25,755 nucleotides of DNA from Lachnoclostridium sp. (GTDB taxonomy: Bacteria > Bacillota_A > Clostridia > Lachnospirales > Lachnospiraceae): the NCBI GenBank assembly GCA_015057755.1, contig SVDR01000034.1, positions 1-25,755 on the forward strand, written 5' to 3'. This document shows positions 6,752-15,916 of this stretch, piece after piece. The notes beneath the pieces are model-generated. The model saw only the letters and a program-made list of their open reading frames with translations, was not told the DNA's origin and searched no databases. Each line of letters starts with the position of its first letter. The first letter of the stretch is position 1. The translations under genes and the position numbers were made by a program.

Positions 6752-7612
6752 ATGAAGATTAAGGATATTTTAGCACAGGATAAGCCTGTGCTTTCTTTTG
6801 AAGTTTTTCCGCCTAAAGAGGAATCCGGATTTGAGTCGGTCGAGGCAGCGGCATTCGAGATCGCTAAGCTGTCTCCGGCATTTATGAGCGTGACGTACGG
6901 AGCCGGCGGCGGAACCAGTAAATACACGGTAGAGATCGCGGCGGATCTGAAGGAGAAGTTTGGAGTGACGTCGCTGGCGCATCTGACTTGCGTGGCTTCT
7001 TCCAGAGAACATGTACATCATGTGGTGGAGAGGCTGAAAGCCCATGAGATCCAGAATATTATGGCTCTTCGCGGAGATATTCCAAAAGACGGTGTGATTC
7101 ATCAGGATTATAAATATGCCAGTGAGCTGATTGCAGAGCTGAAGACGCTGGGCGATTTCTGCATCGGAGGAGCCTGTTATCCGGAAGGACATGTGGAATC
7201 CAATACAAAGGCAGAAGACATTCTTCATTTAAAGGAGAAGGTGGATGCGGGATGTGATTTTTTGACAACACAGATGTTTTTTGACAACAGTCTGCTTTAT
7301 AACTTTTTATATCAGATTCGAGACAAAGGGATTACCGTTCCGATTGTGGCAGGCATTATGCCTGTGACAAATGCAAAGCAGATGAAGCGGATCCTGGCTA
7401 TGTCCGGTGCACATATTCCGGCTAAGTTCCGTGCGATCGTGGATAAGTTCGGAGACAATCCGGCTGCGATGCGTCAGGCCGGAGTGGCTTATGCGACAGA
7501 TCAGATCGTGGACCTGATCGCCAACGGTGTGAATGCGATTCATGTGTATTCGATGAATAAGCCGGATGTGGCGGCTCAGATCAAGAGCAGCTTATCGGAG
7601 ATCATTATCTAG
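6752..7612 (+). CDS. metF: 5,10-methylenetetrahydrofolate reductase
   Basis: This 286-residue TIM-barrel flavoprotein reduces methylene-THF to 5-methyl-THF, the methyl donor for methionine synthesis. Family motifs include FEVFPPK with the catalytic glutamate E17, SVTYGAGGG (46-54), LAHLTC (75-80), ALRGDIP with D109, and TQMFFDN with the following YNFL segment. The length is typical of bacterial MetF. The ATG at 6752 is the only start in frame with the MetF N-terminus. Its GGAG (6737-6740) is 11 nt away, a weak arrangement that suits control through the leader RNA. It is followed after 20 nt by the MetH reactivation gene, and metH overlaps that one, so the three form one operon. Confidence 0.97.
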   Translation: MKIKDILAQDKPVLSFEVFPPKEESGFESVEAAAFEIAKLSPAFMSVTYGAGGGTSKYTVEIAADLKEKFGVTSLAHLTCVASSREHVHHVVERLKAHEIQNIMALRGDIPKDGVIHQDYKYASELIAELKTLGDFCIGGACYPEGHVESNTKAEDILHLKEKVDAGCDFLTTQMFFDNSLLYNFLYQIRDKGITVPIVAGIMPVTNAKQMKRILAMSGAHIPAKFRAIVDKFGDNPAAMRQAGVAYATDQIVDLIANGVNAIHVYSMNKPDVAAQIKSSLSEIII

Positions 7613-7632
7613 AGTTTGCGGAGGACTGCGGA

Positions 7633-8313
7633 ATGGCAGTTGAGATAGAAAGAAAAGAGATATACCGGTATCTTGGATACCGCGGACATGAGGCTGATCC
7701 GGAGACCAAAGCGCTTGTGGAAGTTTGTGTGGATGAACTTATGACGGCAGCAGAGCCTAAGAGGACGGTGCGGGAGTATCCATGCGTGATCCGGGAGGAC
7801 GGATGGATCGACTGCGGAAACTTTCAGGTAAAAAGTAAACATTTAGCAAAGAACCTGGGCGGGTGCGACCGGGTTCTTTTGATGGCAGTAACACTGGGTC
7901 TTGGAGTGGACCGTTTGCTGACCAGATACGGAAAGCTGCAGATCACAAAGGCGGTTATTTTACAGGCGGTATCTGCGGCGATGATTGAAGCGTACTGCAA
8001 TGAATGCTGTCGGGAGTGGGGACAGGAATATGCAGAAAAAGGACTATATCTGAGGCCAAGGTATTCTCCGGGGTATGGAGATTTCCCGTTAACATATCAG
8101 CCGTTGATCTTAAATGAGCTGGATGCGGCCAGAAAAATCGGGATCACATTGACAGATGGAGGACTGATGGTTCCGACCAAGTCTGTGACAGCTGTGATTG
8201 GTCTGAGTTTGGAGAATGCGTCATGCTATGCAGAAGGCTGTGCATGCTGTGCAAATGAGACATGTCCGTATCGTAGAATCGAAGAAGTGGAGGAGTCAGA
8301 TGGGAATTCGTGA
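7633..8313 (+). CDS. Stand-alone MetH reactivation-domain protein
   Basis: This 226-residue protein corresponds to the C-terminal AdoMet-binding reactivation domain of methionine synthase (PF02965 family), here encoded separately. The hallmark is RPRYSPGYGDFPLTYQ at 141-156, the AdoMet-binding RxSPGYGD region, followed by LTDGGLMVPTKSVTAVIG (173-190). It would remethylate oxidised cob(II)alamin on MetH using AdoMet and one electron. The C-terminus adds a cysteine cluster: C198, C203, C205, C206 and C211, in CYAEGCACCANETCPYR. E. coli MetH has nothing comparable, as I recall it. The cluster could bind a metal or an Fe-S centre; this is an inference. GGAGG at 7619-7623 sets the start. Its last 14 nt overlap the start of metH, implying translational coupling. 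Confidence 0.9.
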   Translation: MAVEIERKEIYRYLGYRGHEADPETKALVEVCVDELMTAAEPKRTVREYPCVIREDGWIDCGNFQVKSKHLAKNLGGCDRVLLMAVTLGLGVDRLLTRYGKLQITKAVILQAVSAAMIEAYCNECCREWGQEYAEKGLYLRPRYSPGYGDFPLTYQPLILNELDAARKIGITLTDGGLMVPTKSVTAVIGLSLENASCYAEGCACCANETCPYRRIEEVEESDGNS

Positions 8314-10723
8314 GGAATTAAGACAAAGACGATTATTTTTTGACGGAGGAATGGGAAGCTTACTGCAGGCAAAAGGATTAAAACCGGGTGAACTTCCGGA
8401 AACATGGAATCTGCTCCATCCGGAGATTATTGTAGGGATTCATCGGGACTATCTGGATGCCGGAGCGGATATTATTACGACCAATACGTTTGGTGTGAAT
8501 CGGTTTAAATATAAGAAAGAACAGGGATTTTCGGTTGAGGAAGTGACTGCTGCGGCTGTTGCTAACGCAAAGAAGGCCGTGGAATCAGCCGGTCACGGTT
8601 TTGTTGCTTTGGATCTCGGACCGACCGGAAAACTGCTGGAACCGTATGGAACTCTGGGATTTGAAGAAGCTTGTGATGTGTATAAAGAAGTGGTTCGTGC
8701 AGGTGCTGCAGCAGGTGCAGATCTGGTGATTATCGAGACCATGGGTGACAGCTACGAACTGAAAGCAGCCGTATTGGCAGCAAAAGAGGAAAGTGATCTT
8801 CCAATTTTTGCAACTGTCACGTTGGATGAAAAGGGAAAAATGCTCACGGGAGGAAATGTGGAGTCCGTGACCGCATTATTGGAAGGTCTGGGCGTCGATG
8901 TGATCGGTCTGAACTGTGGTTTGGGACCGGTTCAGCTACTTCCGCTGATCCGGAAGATGGTTGAGATCGCTTCTGTTCCGGTGATGGTAAATCCCAATGC
9001 CGGATTACCGAGAAGTGAAGATGGAAAGACCGTTTATGATATTAACTCCGATCAGTTTGCTGAGACGATGCGTGTGATCGCGGAGAATGGAGTTTCGATT
9101 CTTGGCGGCTGCTGCGGAACAACTCCGGAGCATATCGCAAAGATGCATGAGGTGTGTAAAGATGTTCCGAAGCCGGAAGTGACGAGAAAAGAGCGGACTG
9201 TGATCTCTTCATATTCCCATGCGGTTGAGTTCGGAACAAAGCCTGTGATCATCGGAGAGCGGATCAATCCGACCGGAAAGCCCAAATTCAAACAGGCGCT
9301 GAAAGACCATGACATGGCTTATATTTTAAATGTAGGAGCTGCCCAGCAGGAGAGTCGGGCGGAAGTATTGGATGTCAATGTGGGACTTCCGGGAATTGAT
9401 GAGCCGGCGATGATGGTGGATGTAGTGAAGGAGCTGCAGAGTGTTCTGGATCTTCCGCTTCAGATCGATACTGCCAATGTACAGGCGATGGAACAGGCGA
9501 TGCGCTTTTACAACGGCAAGCCGCTGATCAATTCTGTAAATGGAAAAAAGGAGTCTATGGAAGCTGTATTCCCGCTGGTAAAGAAATATGGCGGTGTTGT
9601 GGTGGCTCTGTGTCTGGATGAAGATGGCATACCGGACACTGCAGACGGTCGAATTGCGATCGCAAAGAAGATTTATGAAACTGCAGCGGAGTATGGAATC
9701 GAGAAAAAGGATATTTTGATCGATGCGCTTTGCATGGCAGTAAGTTCCGATAAAAATGGTGCCCTTGTGACGCTGGAGACTGTGAAACGAATTCAGGAAG
9801 AGTTTGGCGGAAAGACTGTGCTTGGAGTATCCAATGTATCATTTGGTCTCCCGATGCGCGAACATATCAATGCCTCCTTTTTCCTGATGGCGCTCCAAAA
9901 TGGACTTTCTGCGGCAATCATCAATCCGAATTCGGAGGCAATGATGGCGGTGTATGACAGTTTTCTGGTCCTCACAGCTCAGGATGAAAATTGCAGCAGT
10001 TATGTAAGCATTTATGCAGAAAAAGAGGCTTCCAGGAAGCTTGTAAAAGAAACGGAGAAGAAGCCTTCCGTCAGGGATAAGAACAGCGTGAATGAAACTC
10101 AGACCGGATCAGCCTTGAAAAGGAGCATCATCCGTGGAATGGCGAAGGCGGCAGAGGAAGCAGCCAGTGCAGCATTGGAGCATGCGGAAGCGCTGACGAT
10201 CATTAATGAAGAGATGATTCCGGCCCTGGATGAAGTGGGTAAAGGATTTGAGGTAGGAACGGTATTTCTCCCGCAGTTATTGATGAGTGCGGAGGCTGCT
10301 AAGGCAGCATTTGCCGTGATGAAGGCGAAGATGGCGCAGGAGGGCATTGCCCAGGAAAAACGTGGAAAGGTAATCCTGGCAACCGTAAAGGGGGATATTC
10401 ACGATATCGGAAAGAATATTGTGAAAGTGCTTTTGGAAAACTACAGTTTTGAGGTGATCGATCTCGGCCGCGACGTATCTCCGGAGAAGATTGTGGAGTG
10501 TGCGATCAGGGAGAATGTCCCGGTTGTGGGGCTCAGTGCCCTGATGACAACAACAGTCCCGGCGATGGAGGAAACGATCCGTCAGCTTCGTGAAAAAGCG
10601 CCGGAAGTGAAGATCATGGTCGGAGGAGCCGTTCTGACAGAAGAGTATGCGGCTGCGATCGGAGCCGATGCATATTGCAAGGATGCCATGGCTTCCGTAA
10701 ATTTTGCAATTCAATGCGAATAA
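8300..10723 (+). CDS. metH: Cobalamin-dependent methionine synthase without reactivation domain
   Basis: This 807-residue enzyme transfers the methyl group of 5-methyl-THF through cobalamin to homocysteine. Domains in order: homocysteine S-methyltransferase (1-290) with zinc ligands C206 (GLNCG) and C271/C272 (GGCCGTTPEH); pterin-binding barrel (about 310-570, IIGERINPTGKPKF); cobalamin cap (605-680); and cobalamin-binding Rossmann domain with DIHDIG (H701 is the lower axial ligand) and VGGAVLT. The E. coli enzyme is about 1,220 residues; the missing C-terminus is supplied by the preceding gene. The start at 8300 has GGAGG at 8289-8293; a longer in-frame extension lies inside the upstream gene and is unlikely to be used. 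No terminator was seen after the stop. Confidence 0.97.
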   Translation: MGIREELRQRRLFFDGGMGSLLQAKGLKPGELPETWNLLHPEIIVGIHRDYLDAGADIITTNTFGVNRFKYKKEQGFSVEEVTAAAVANAKKAVESAGHGFVALDLGPTGKLLEPYGTLGFEEACDVYKEVVRAGAAAGADLVIIETMGDSYELKAAVLAAKEESDLPIFATVTLDEKGKMLTGGNVESVTALLEGLGVDVIGLNCGLGPVQLLPLIRKMVEIASVPVMVNPNAGLPRSEDGKTVYDINSDQFAETMRVIAENGVSILGGCCGTTPEHIAKMHEVCKDVPKPEVTRKERTVISSYSHAVEFGTKPVIIGERINPTGKPKFKQALKDHDMAYILNVGAAQQESRAEVLDVNVGLPGIDEPAMMVDVVKELQSVLDLPLQIDTANVQAMEQAMRFYNGKPLINSVNGKKESMEAVFPLVKKYGGVVVALCLDEDGIPDTADGRIAIAKKIYETAAEYGIEKKDILIDALCMAVSSDKNGALVTLETVKRIQEEFGGKTVLGVSNVSFGLPMREHINASFFLMALQNGLSAAIINPNSEAMMAVYDSFLVLTAQDENCSSYVSIYAEKEASRKLVKETEKKPSVRDKNSVNETQTGSALKRSIIRGMAKAAEEAASAALEHAEALTIINEEMIPALDEVGKGFEVGTVFLPQLLMSAEAAKAAFAVMKAKMAQEGIAQEKRGKVILATVKGDIHDIGKNIVKVLLENYSFEVIDLGRDVSPEKIVECAIRENVPVVGLSALMTTTVPAMEETIRQLREKAPEVKIMVGGAVLTEEYAAAIGADAYCKDAMASVNFAIQCE

Positions 10724-10726
10724 TAC

Positions 10727-10755
10727 TAGATTTTTCCTTTGCTTTGCGTTATAAT
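10727..10755 (+). promoter_or_regulatory. Promoter of argS
   Basis: A perfect -10 box TATAAT (10750-10755) lies 17 nt after a weak -35 box TAGATT (10727-10732), only a few bases after the metH stop. The transcript would start near 10762 and include the leader hairpin. Confidence 0.6.
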
Positions 10756-10782
10756 ATTATATCTGTGAAAATGTATAATTTT

Positions 10783-10819
10783 GCTGTCTGTCCGGATGGG
10801 ATTTGTCCGGGCAGGCAGC
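10783..10819 (+). other. Leader hairpin upstream of argS
   Basis: GCTGTCTGTCCGGA (10783-10796) pairs with TCCGGGCAGGCAGC (10806-10819): 14 bp with two G-U pairs and a 9-nt loop. No U tract follows, so it is not a terminator. CAGCAA (10821-10826) could compete for TTGCTG (10781-10786). The argS ribosome binding site lies about 15 nt downstream. No T-box consensus is present. Confidence 0.5.
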
Positions 10820-10847
10820 GCAGCAATAGAAACGAGGAGATAATCAG

Positions 10848-12614
10848 ATGAAGAAGATTCTGGAGCTTATTACAGAAGAGATGAAACAGGCTTTTGCAGC
10901 TTGCGGATATGACGAGTCCTACGCAAGAGTAACTCTGTCCAATCGTCCGGACCTCTGCGAGTACCAGTGTAACGGTGCTATGGCGGCAGCAAAAGCATAT
11001 AAGATGAAACCGATCGATATCGCGAACGGCGTGGTAGAGAAACTTCAGGGAAGCAAGACATTTGAAGAAGTCAATGCAGTTATGCCGGGCTTCATTAACT
11101 TAAAATTAAACGGCGAGTTCCTTGCCGATTATATGAACGGTATGGCAAACGGCGAAAAGCTGGGCATGGATCCGGTAGCTGAGCCAAAGACTGTGATCGT
11201 AGACTACGGCGGAGCAAACGTTGCAAAACCGCTTCACGTTGGTCACCTTCGTGCAGCTGTTATCGGTGAGGCGATCAAACGTATGGGCCGTTTCGTAGGA
11301 CATACTGTGATCGGTGATGTTCATCTTGGCGACTGGGGTCTCCAGATGGGTCTTATCATTGAGGAGTTAAAGGACAGACAGCCGGAGCTTCCGTATTTTG
11401 ACGAGAACTTTACAGGCGAGTATCCGGCAGAAGCACCGTTTACAATTTCCGAGTTAGAGGAGATCTATCCGGCTGCCAGCGGAAAATCCAAAGTGGATGA
11501 AGCGTTCAAAGAGCGCGCACAGGAGGCAACATTCAAACTTCAGAGCGGATATGCACCGTACCGTGCGATCTGGAACCATATTATGAATGTTTCCTTAAAA
11601 GATTTAAAGAAGAACTATGCAAACCTGAATGTAGAGTTTGATCTCTGGAAAGGCGAGAGCGATGCTCAGCCGTATATTCCGGATATGATCCAGGATTTAA
11701 TTGATAAAGGTCTGGCTTATGAGAGCCAGGGCGCTCTTGTTGTTGATATCGCAGAAGAGAAGGATACAAAAGAGCTTCCGCCGTGTATTGTCAGAAAGTC
11801 TGACGGTGCGGCATTATACGCAACTTCCGACCTTGCAACTATCGTTGAGAGAGAGCAGGATTTCAAGCCGGATCACTATGTTTACGTAGTTGATAAACGT
11901 CAGGATCTTCATTTCACTCAGGTATTCCGTGTTGCGAAAAAGGCAGGAATCGTTGGTCCGGACAGCAGACTGGATTTCGTAGGTTTCGGTACGATGAACG
12001 GAAAGGACGGTAAGCCGTTTAAGACAAGAGAAGGCGGCGTTATGCGTCTGGAAAACCTCATTGCTGATATCAGCGAGGCTGCATATAACAGAATTATGGA
12101 AAACCGTACCGTTTCTGAGGAAGAAGCAAAAGAGACAGCGAAGATCGTTGGTCTTGCAGCATTAAAGTATGGTGATCTTTCCAACCAGGCAACCAAGGAT
12201 TATGTGTTCGATATCGAGCGCTTCACTTCCTTTGAAGGAAATACAGGTCCATATGTACTGTATACAATCGCCCGTATCAATTCTATCCTGAAAAAGTATG
12301 AGGATACTTGCGAGGTTTCTGAGGATACAACCATTCTCGCACCGTCCGGAGAGCCGGAGAAGACATTGATGTTATCTCTCTCCAGATTCAGCGAGGTTAT
12401 GTTAGGAAGCTTTGAGGATCTTGCACCGCATAAGATCTGTGCTTACATCTTCGAACTTGCAAATGCACTGAATCACTTCTACCATGAGACAAGAATCATT
12501 GCAGAAGAGGATAAGAAGAAACAGGCAGGATATATCGGTCTTGTAACACTTACAAGAAATGTTCTTCTTACATGTATTGACCTTTTAGGTTTCGATGCTC
12601 CGGAGAGAATGTAA
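10848..12614 (+). CDS. argS: Arginyl-tRNA synthetase
   Basis: This 588-residue class I synthetase charges tRNA-Arg. The N-terminal tRNA-recognition domain spans about residues 5-90. The catalytic domain carries the HIGH motif as H130-V-G-H133 in NVAKPLHVGHLR. As in many ArgRS enzymes the KMSK loop is degenerate, here KPFKTREGGV near residue 388. The C-terminal DALR anticodon-binding domain begins around NTGPYVLYTIARINSIL (about 468). Most relatives have SSPN before IAKP; here it reads YGGANVAKP, a modest variation. GAGGAG precedes the ATG by 8 nt. The gene has its own promoter and a hairpin leader. Confidence 0.97.
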   Translation: MKKILELITEEMKQAFAACGYDESYARVTLSNRPDLCEYQCNGAMAAAKAYKMKPIDIANGVVEKLQGSKTFEEVNAVMPGFINLKLNGEFLADYMNGMANGEKLGMDPVAEPKTVIVDYGGANVAKPLHVGHLRAAVIGEAIKRMGRFVGHTVIGDVHLGDWGLQMGLIIEELKDRQPELPYFDENFTGEYPAEAPFTISELEEIYPAASGKSKVDEAFKERAQEATFKLQSGYAPYRAIWNHIMNVSLKDLKKNYANLNVEFDLWKGESDAQPYIPDMIQDLIDKGLAYESQGALVVDIAEEKDTKELPPCIVRKSDGAALYATSDLATIVEREQDFKPDHYVYVVDKRQDLHFTQVFRVAKKAGIVGPDSRLDFVGFGTMNGKDGKPFKTREGGVMRLENLIADISEAAYNRIMENRTVSEEEAKETAKIVGLAALKYGDLSNQATKDYVFDIERFTSFEGNTGPYVLYTIARINSILKKYEDTCEVSEDTTILAPSGEPEKTLMLSLSRFSEVMLGSFEDLAPHKICAYIFELANALNHFYHETRIIAEEDKKKQAGYIGLVTLTRNVLLTCIDLLGFDAPERM

Positions 12615-12635
12615 GGAGTACAAGACATAAAGCAA

Positions 12636-12657
12636 TCGCGAACGTTTTCGGTCGCGA
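12636..12657. other. Small GC-rich hairpin between argS and the SNF2 gene
   Basis: TCGCGA (12636-12641) and TCGCGA (12652-12657) pair with one internal A/G mismatch and two more CG pairs around a TTTT loop. No U tract follows, so it is a poor terminator. It could stabilise the argS mRNA end or affect the downstream gene. Confidence 0.4.
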
Positions 12658-12686
12658 AGTGGAACTTTACAGAAATGGAGGCAATT

Positions 12687-15600
12687 ATGGAGGTATATGG
12701 ACTTTCATCAGACACTTTCTGGAAAGGTGAAACAGAAATCAGAGGAACAGTAACGGATTGCGGAAAACGGTACCGCGTTCGTATTTTGCGCAAGGGTAGT
12801 CAGATTTTTGACTACTCTTGTTCGCATGTAGATGAGAGCGGAAGACGGATCAAGGATTGTTCCGTCGGCTGTGGAAATATTGTGGACGTCAGCGATCTTT
12901 GTGTGCATGGACAGGCGCTGCTGGCTGAACATATGAAAAAGGACAGAGAAAAGAACCTCCGTCCGGTCTCCACATCCCAGAAGATCCGTTTTATGGTTCG
13001 AGAATATACAAACCGAGAAGTAAGTCGGATCATGGGAGCCGGGGAAGAGGGCAAAGTGCGTCTTGTTCCCAGGCTTTTGCTGTCCAGAGATCAGATCAAA
13101 GTACGGTTTTATATCGGAAAAGAGAAACTTTATCAGGTAAAAGACCTGGTGACATTTTCTCAGGCGGTGGAATTTGAGCGTCTGGTGGAATATGGAAAAG
13201 GACTTTCCTTCCATCACAATCTGGAGGCTTTCGAGGAAAACTGCCGCCCGCTGGTACTTTTGGTAATGGAGATGGTCGGAACTTACCGAGAGCATTATTC
13301 CCAGTTCCGCAGAAGTGCTCTGGAAATGCAGCCGGTTCTTGGCGAATTGGCACTTGGAAAAGCAGGAAGAGAACGATTCTTTTCTATTATGGAAGGAAAA
13401 GAGATCGAATGTGAAGGTTCCTGGAAGACAAAGTGCAGTCTGCTGATCAAACGGGAAAATCCGCGCTTTGAAATGCTGGTGGAAAAGACTGGAAAAGACG
13501 GTGTAAAGCTTACCATGCCGAGAGAGATCATGGCATTTCCGGGTGAAAAATGTCTGTTTGTCGCAGATGATGAGGCAATGTACCGATGTGACGAGGAATA
13601 TACCCAGGCGCTTCAGGTGCTGATGGAGTATATGGTCATGGGTACGGATGCGGAGCGCGAAGTGCTCATCAATGACAGGGATATGCCTCTGTTTTATGAG
13701 CGTGTCCTGAAGAAATTAGAAGCATTAAAATTATTAAATATTAAAGACGTAGATTTAGAAGGATACCGTCCGCAGGAGCTGAAGGTAAACTTTTATTTTG
13801 ACAGCAGCGGACCGAAGGAAGTGACCTTGCGGCCGGAGCTTTCCTACGGAGATTATTCCTTCCATCCGCTGGAAGATGAAAATGTTCCGCGAGAGATCTG
13901 CCGAGACGTCCCGGGTGAATTCCGTGTCAGTCAGCTGATCACACGGTATTTTAAATATACCGAAGAAGAGACGAATAATATGATCATTCGCGGGGATGAT
14001 GATGCGGTTTATCAGCTGGTATCCGGCGGAATGTCCAGATTTATGGAACTGGGCGAGGTGTTCGTCTCCGAATCCTTTAAGAAGATCCGCGTTCTTCCTC
14101 CGACCAATGTGGCAGTGCGTGTGCGTGCGACCGAAGGCTGGCTGGAGCTGGATGTGGATACAGGCGGAATTCCGAGAGAAGAGTTATTTTCGATCCTTGC
14201 GGATTATCAGGCGAAGAAGAAATTCTATCGCATGAAAAACGGCGATTTTCTGACGCTGGGCGACGACGGACTTCTGACGATGTCAAAGCTGGCGCAGAGC
14301 CTTGGAGTCGAAAAAGAGTTCGCGGCAGCGGAGACGATGAAAGTTCCGATGTACCGGGCTATGTACCTGGATACCGCATTGAAAGAGGACCGCAGTGTCA
14401 GCTTTTACCGTGACCAGTTATTTAAAGCTGTGGTTCGCGGCATGAAAGATGTTGAGGACAGCGCATATGAGATTCCGGAGACGCTGGTTCCGGTACTCAG
14501 AAGCTATCAGAAGGTGGGATACCGCTGGCTGAAGAGTCTGGATGCCTACGGATTTGGCGGAATTCTTGCAGACGAGATGGGTCTTGGCAAGACCATTCAG
14601 ATCATCGCCCTTTTATTGGACGAAAAGAAGAGAAATGGCGGAGTATCCCTGATCGTATGTCCGGCTTCCCTTGTATACAACTGGGAAAATGAGATTCATA
14701 CGTTTGCTCCGGAACTGACGGTTCAGACCATGGCGGGAAATCAGGCGGAGCGTGAAGAACTGCTGACAGGTTTGAAAGAAAAGAATTTTGCAGGCGTGGA
14801 TGTGATCATTACATCCTATGATCTGCTGAAACGTGATCTGGGCTATTATCTGGAGAAGCAGTTCCGATTCCAGATCATCGATGAGGCACAGTATATTAAA
14901 AATGCGGTAACGCAGGCGGCAAAGGCAGTAAAAGCCATTCACGCGAAGACCAAGTTCGCATTGACGGGAACTCCGATCGAGAATCACCTTGGCGAACTTT
15001 GGAGTATTTTTGATTATCTGATGCCGGGATTTTTATTTACATCCCAGAAATTTAAAAAGATGTTTGAGACGCCGATCGTAAGAGACGGAGACCAGTACGC
15101 ACTTTCTATGTTAAGAAAGATGACCGGACCGTTCCTTATGAGACGTTTGAAAAAAGATGTGTTAAAAGAGCTTCCGGAGAAGCTGGAAACGGTGCTCTAC
15201 TCCAGAATAGACGGCGAACAGAAGACACTCTATCAGGCCAATGCAGCGCTGCTCCGTGAGCAGATCCTGAGCGGCGGCGAATTTGGAAAAGACCGGATGC
15301 AGATTCTGGCAGAGTTGATGAAGCTGAGACAGATCTGCTGCGATCCGTCCCTTTGCTTTGCCAAGTACAAAGGTGGTTCCGCAAAACTGGAAACTTGTAT
15401 GGAACTGTTGGAAAACGGTACAGAGGCCGGACATAAGATCCTTCTCTTTTCTCAGTTTACGTCCATGCTGGATATCATCGCAAAGCGTCTGGAGAAAGAA
15501 AAGATCCCGTACTATATGCTGACCGGTTCGACTTCGAAAAAAGACCGAATGCAGATGGTCACATCCTTCCAGAAGGATGATGTGCAAGTATTTTTGATCT

Positions 15601-15890
15601 CCCTGAAAGCCGGAGGTACGGGACTGAACCTGACTGCGGCGGACATTGTCATTCACTACGATCCGTGGTGGAACGTGGCAGCACAGAATCAGGCGACCGA
15701 CCGTGCTCATCGAATCGGACAGGAAAATCAGGTGACAGTATTCAAATTGATCACCAAGCATACAGTCGAGGAAAACATTCTGAAGCTGCAGGAGATGAAA
15801 AAAGATCTGGCGGATACCGTTGTCACGGAGGGAACGGGAGCATTTTCCGGAATTTCGAAAGAAGATTTACTGGCGATGCTGGAAGATTAA
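12687..15890 (+). CDS. SNF2/SWI2-family ATPase (helicase-like) with degenerate SWIM finger
   Basis: This 1,067-residue DNA-dependent ATPase belongs to the bacterial SNF2 group (Rad54/RapA relatives). The N-terminal region contains a degenerate SWIM zinc finger in which the usual CxC is C45-S-H47, followed by C72-V-H74. A long bacterial SNF2-associated middle region follows. The motor occupies about residues 605-1067: Walker A GLGKT (632-636, K635), Walker B DEAQ (732-735), LTGTP (759-763) and motif VI DRAHRIGQ (1005-1012) with arginine fingers R1006 and R1009. Such proteins translocate on duplex DNA and remodel protein-DNA complexes; the partner is unknown. I place the start at 12687 because GGAGG (12677-12681) precedes it; the ATG at 12675 lies within this site. 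Confidence 0.92.
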   Translation: MEVYGLSSDTFWKGETEIRGTVTDCGKRYRVRILRKGSQIFDYSCSHVDESGRRIKDCSVGCGNIVDVSDLCVHGQALLAEHMKKDREKNLRPVSTSQKIRFMVREYTNREVSRIMGAGEEGKVRLVPRLLLSRDQIKVRFYIGKEKLYQVKDLVTFSQAVEFERLVEYGKGLSFHHNLEAFEENCRPLVLLVMEMVGTYREHYSQFRRSALEMQPVLGELALGKAGRERFFSIMEGKEIECEGSWKTKCSLLIKRENPRFEMLVEKTGKDGVKLTMPREIMAFPGEKCLFVADDEAMYRCDEEYTQALQVLMEYMVMGTDAEREVLINDRDMPLFYERVLKKLEALKLLNIKDVDLEGYRPQELKVNFYFDSSGPKEVTLRPELSYGDYSFHPLEDENVPREICRDVPGEFRVSQLITRYFKYTEEETNNMIIRGDDDAVYQLVSGGMSRFMELGEVFVSESFKKIRVLPPTNVAVRVRATEGWLELDVDTGGIPREELFSILADYQAKKKFYRMKNGDFLTLGDDGLLTMSKLAQSLGVEKEFAAAETMKVPMYRAMYLDTALKEDRSVSFYRDQLFKAVVRGMKDVEDSAYEIPETLVPVLRSYQKVGYRWLKSLDAYGFGGILADEMGLGKTIQIIALLLDEKKRNGGVSLIVCPASLVYNWENEIHTFAPELTVQTMAGNQAEREELLTGLKEKNFAGVDVIITSYDLLKRDLGYYLEKQFRFQIIDEAQYIKNAVTQAAKAVKAIHAKTKFALTGTPIENHLGELWSIFDYLMPGFLFTSQKFKKMFETPIVRDGDQYALSMLRKMTGPFLMRRLKKDVLKELPEKLETVLYSRIDGEQKTLYQANAALLREQILSGGEFGKDRMQILAELMKLRQICCDPSLCFAKYKGGSAKLETCMELLENGTEAGHKILLFSQFTSMLDIIAKRLEKEKIPYYMLTGSTSKKDRMQMVTSFQKDDVQVFLISLKAGGTGLNLTAADIVIHYDPWWNVAAQNQATDRAHRIGQENQVTVFKLITKHTVEENILKLQEMKKDLADTVVTEGTGAFSGISKEDLLAMLED

Positions 15891-15916
15891 CAGGAAAAAA
15901 TACAGACAGAGGATTT

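Noticed and set aside
8216..8299. In-frame 28-codon N-terminal extension of metH
   Set aside because: It lies inside the upstream reactivation gene; GGAGG directly before 8300 and the family N-terminus support the later start.
15665..15916. Long upstream extension of the carboxypeptidase frame
   Set aside because: It overlaps the conserved 3' part of the SNF2 gene, and the signal peptide begins at 15917.
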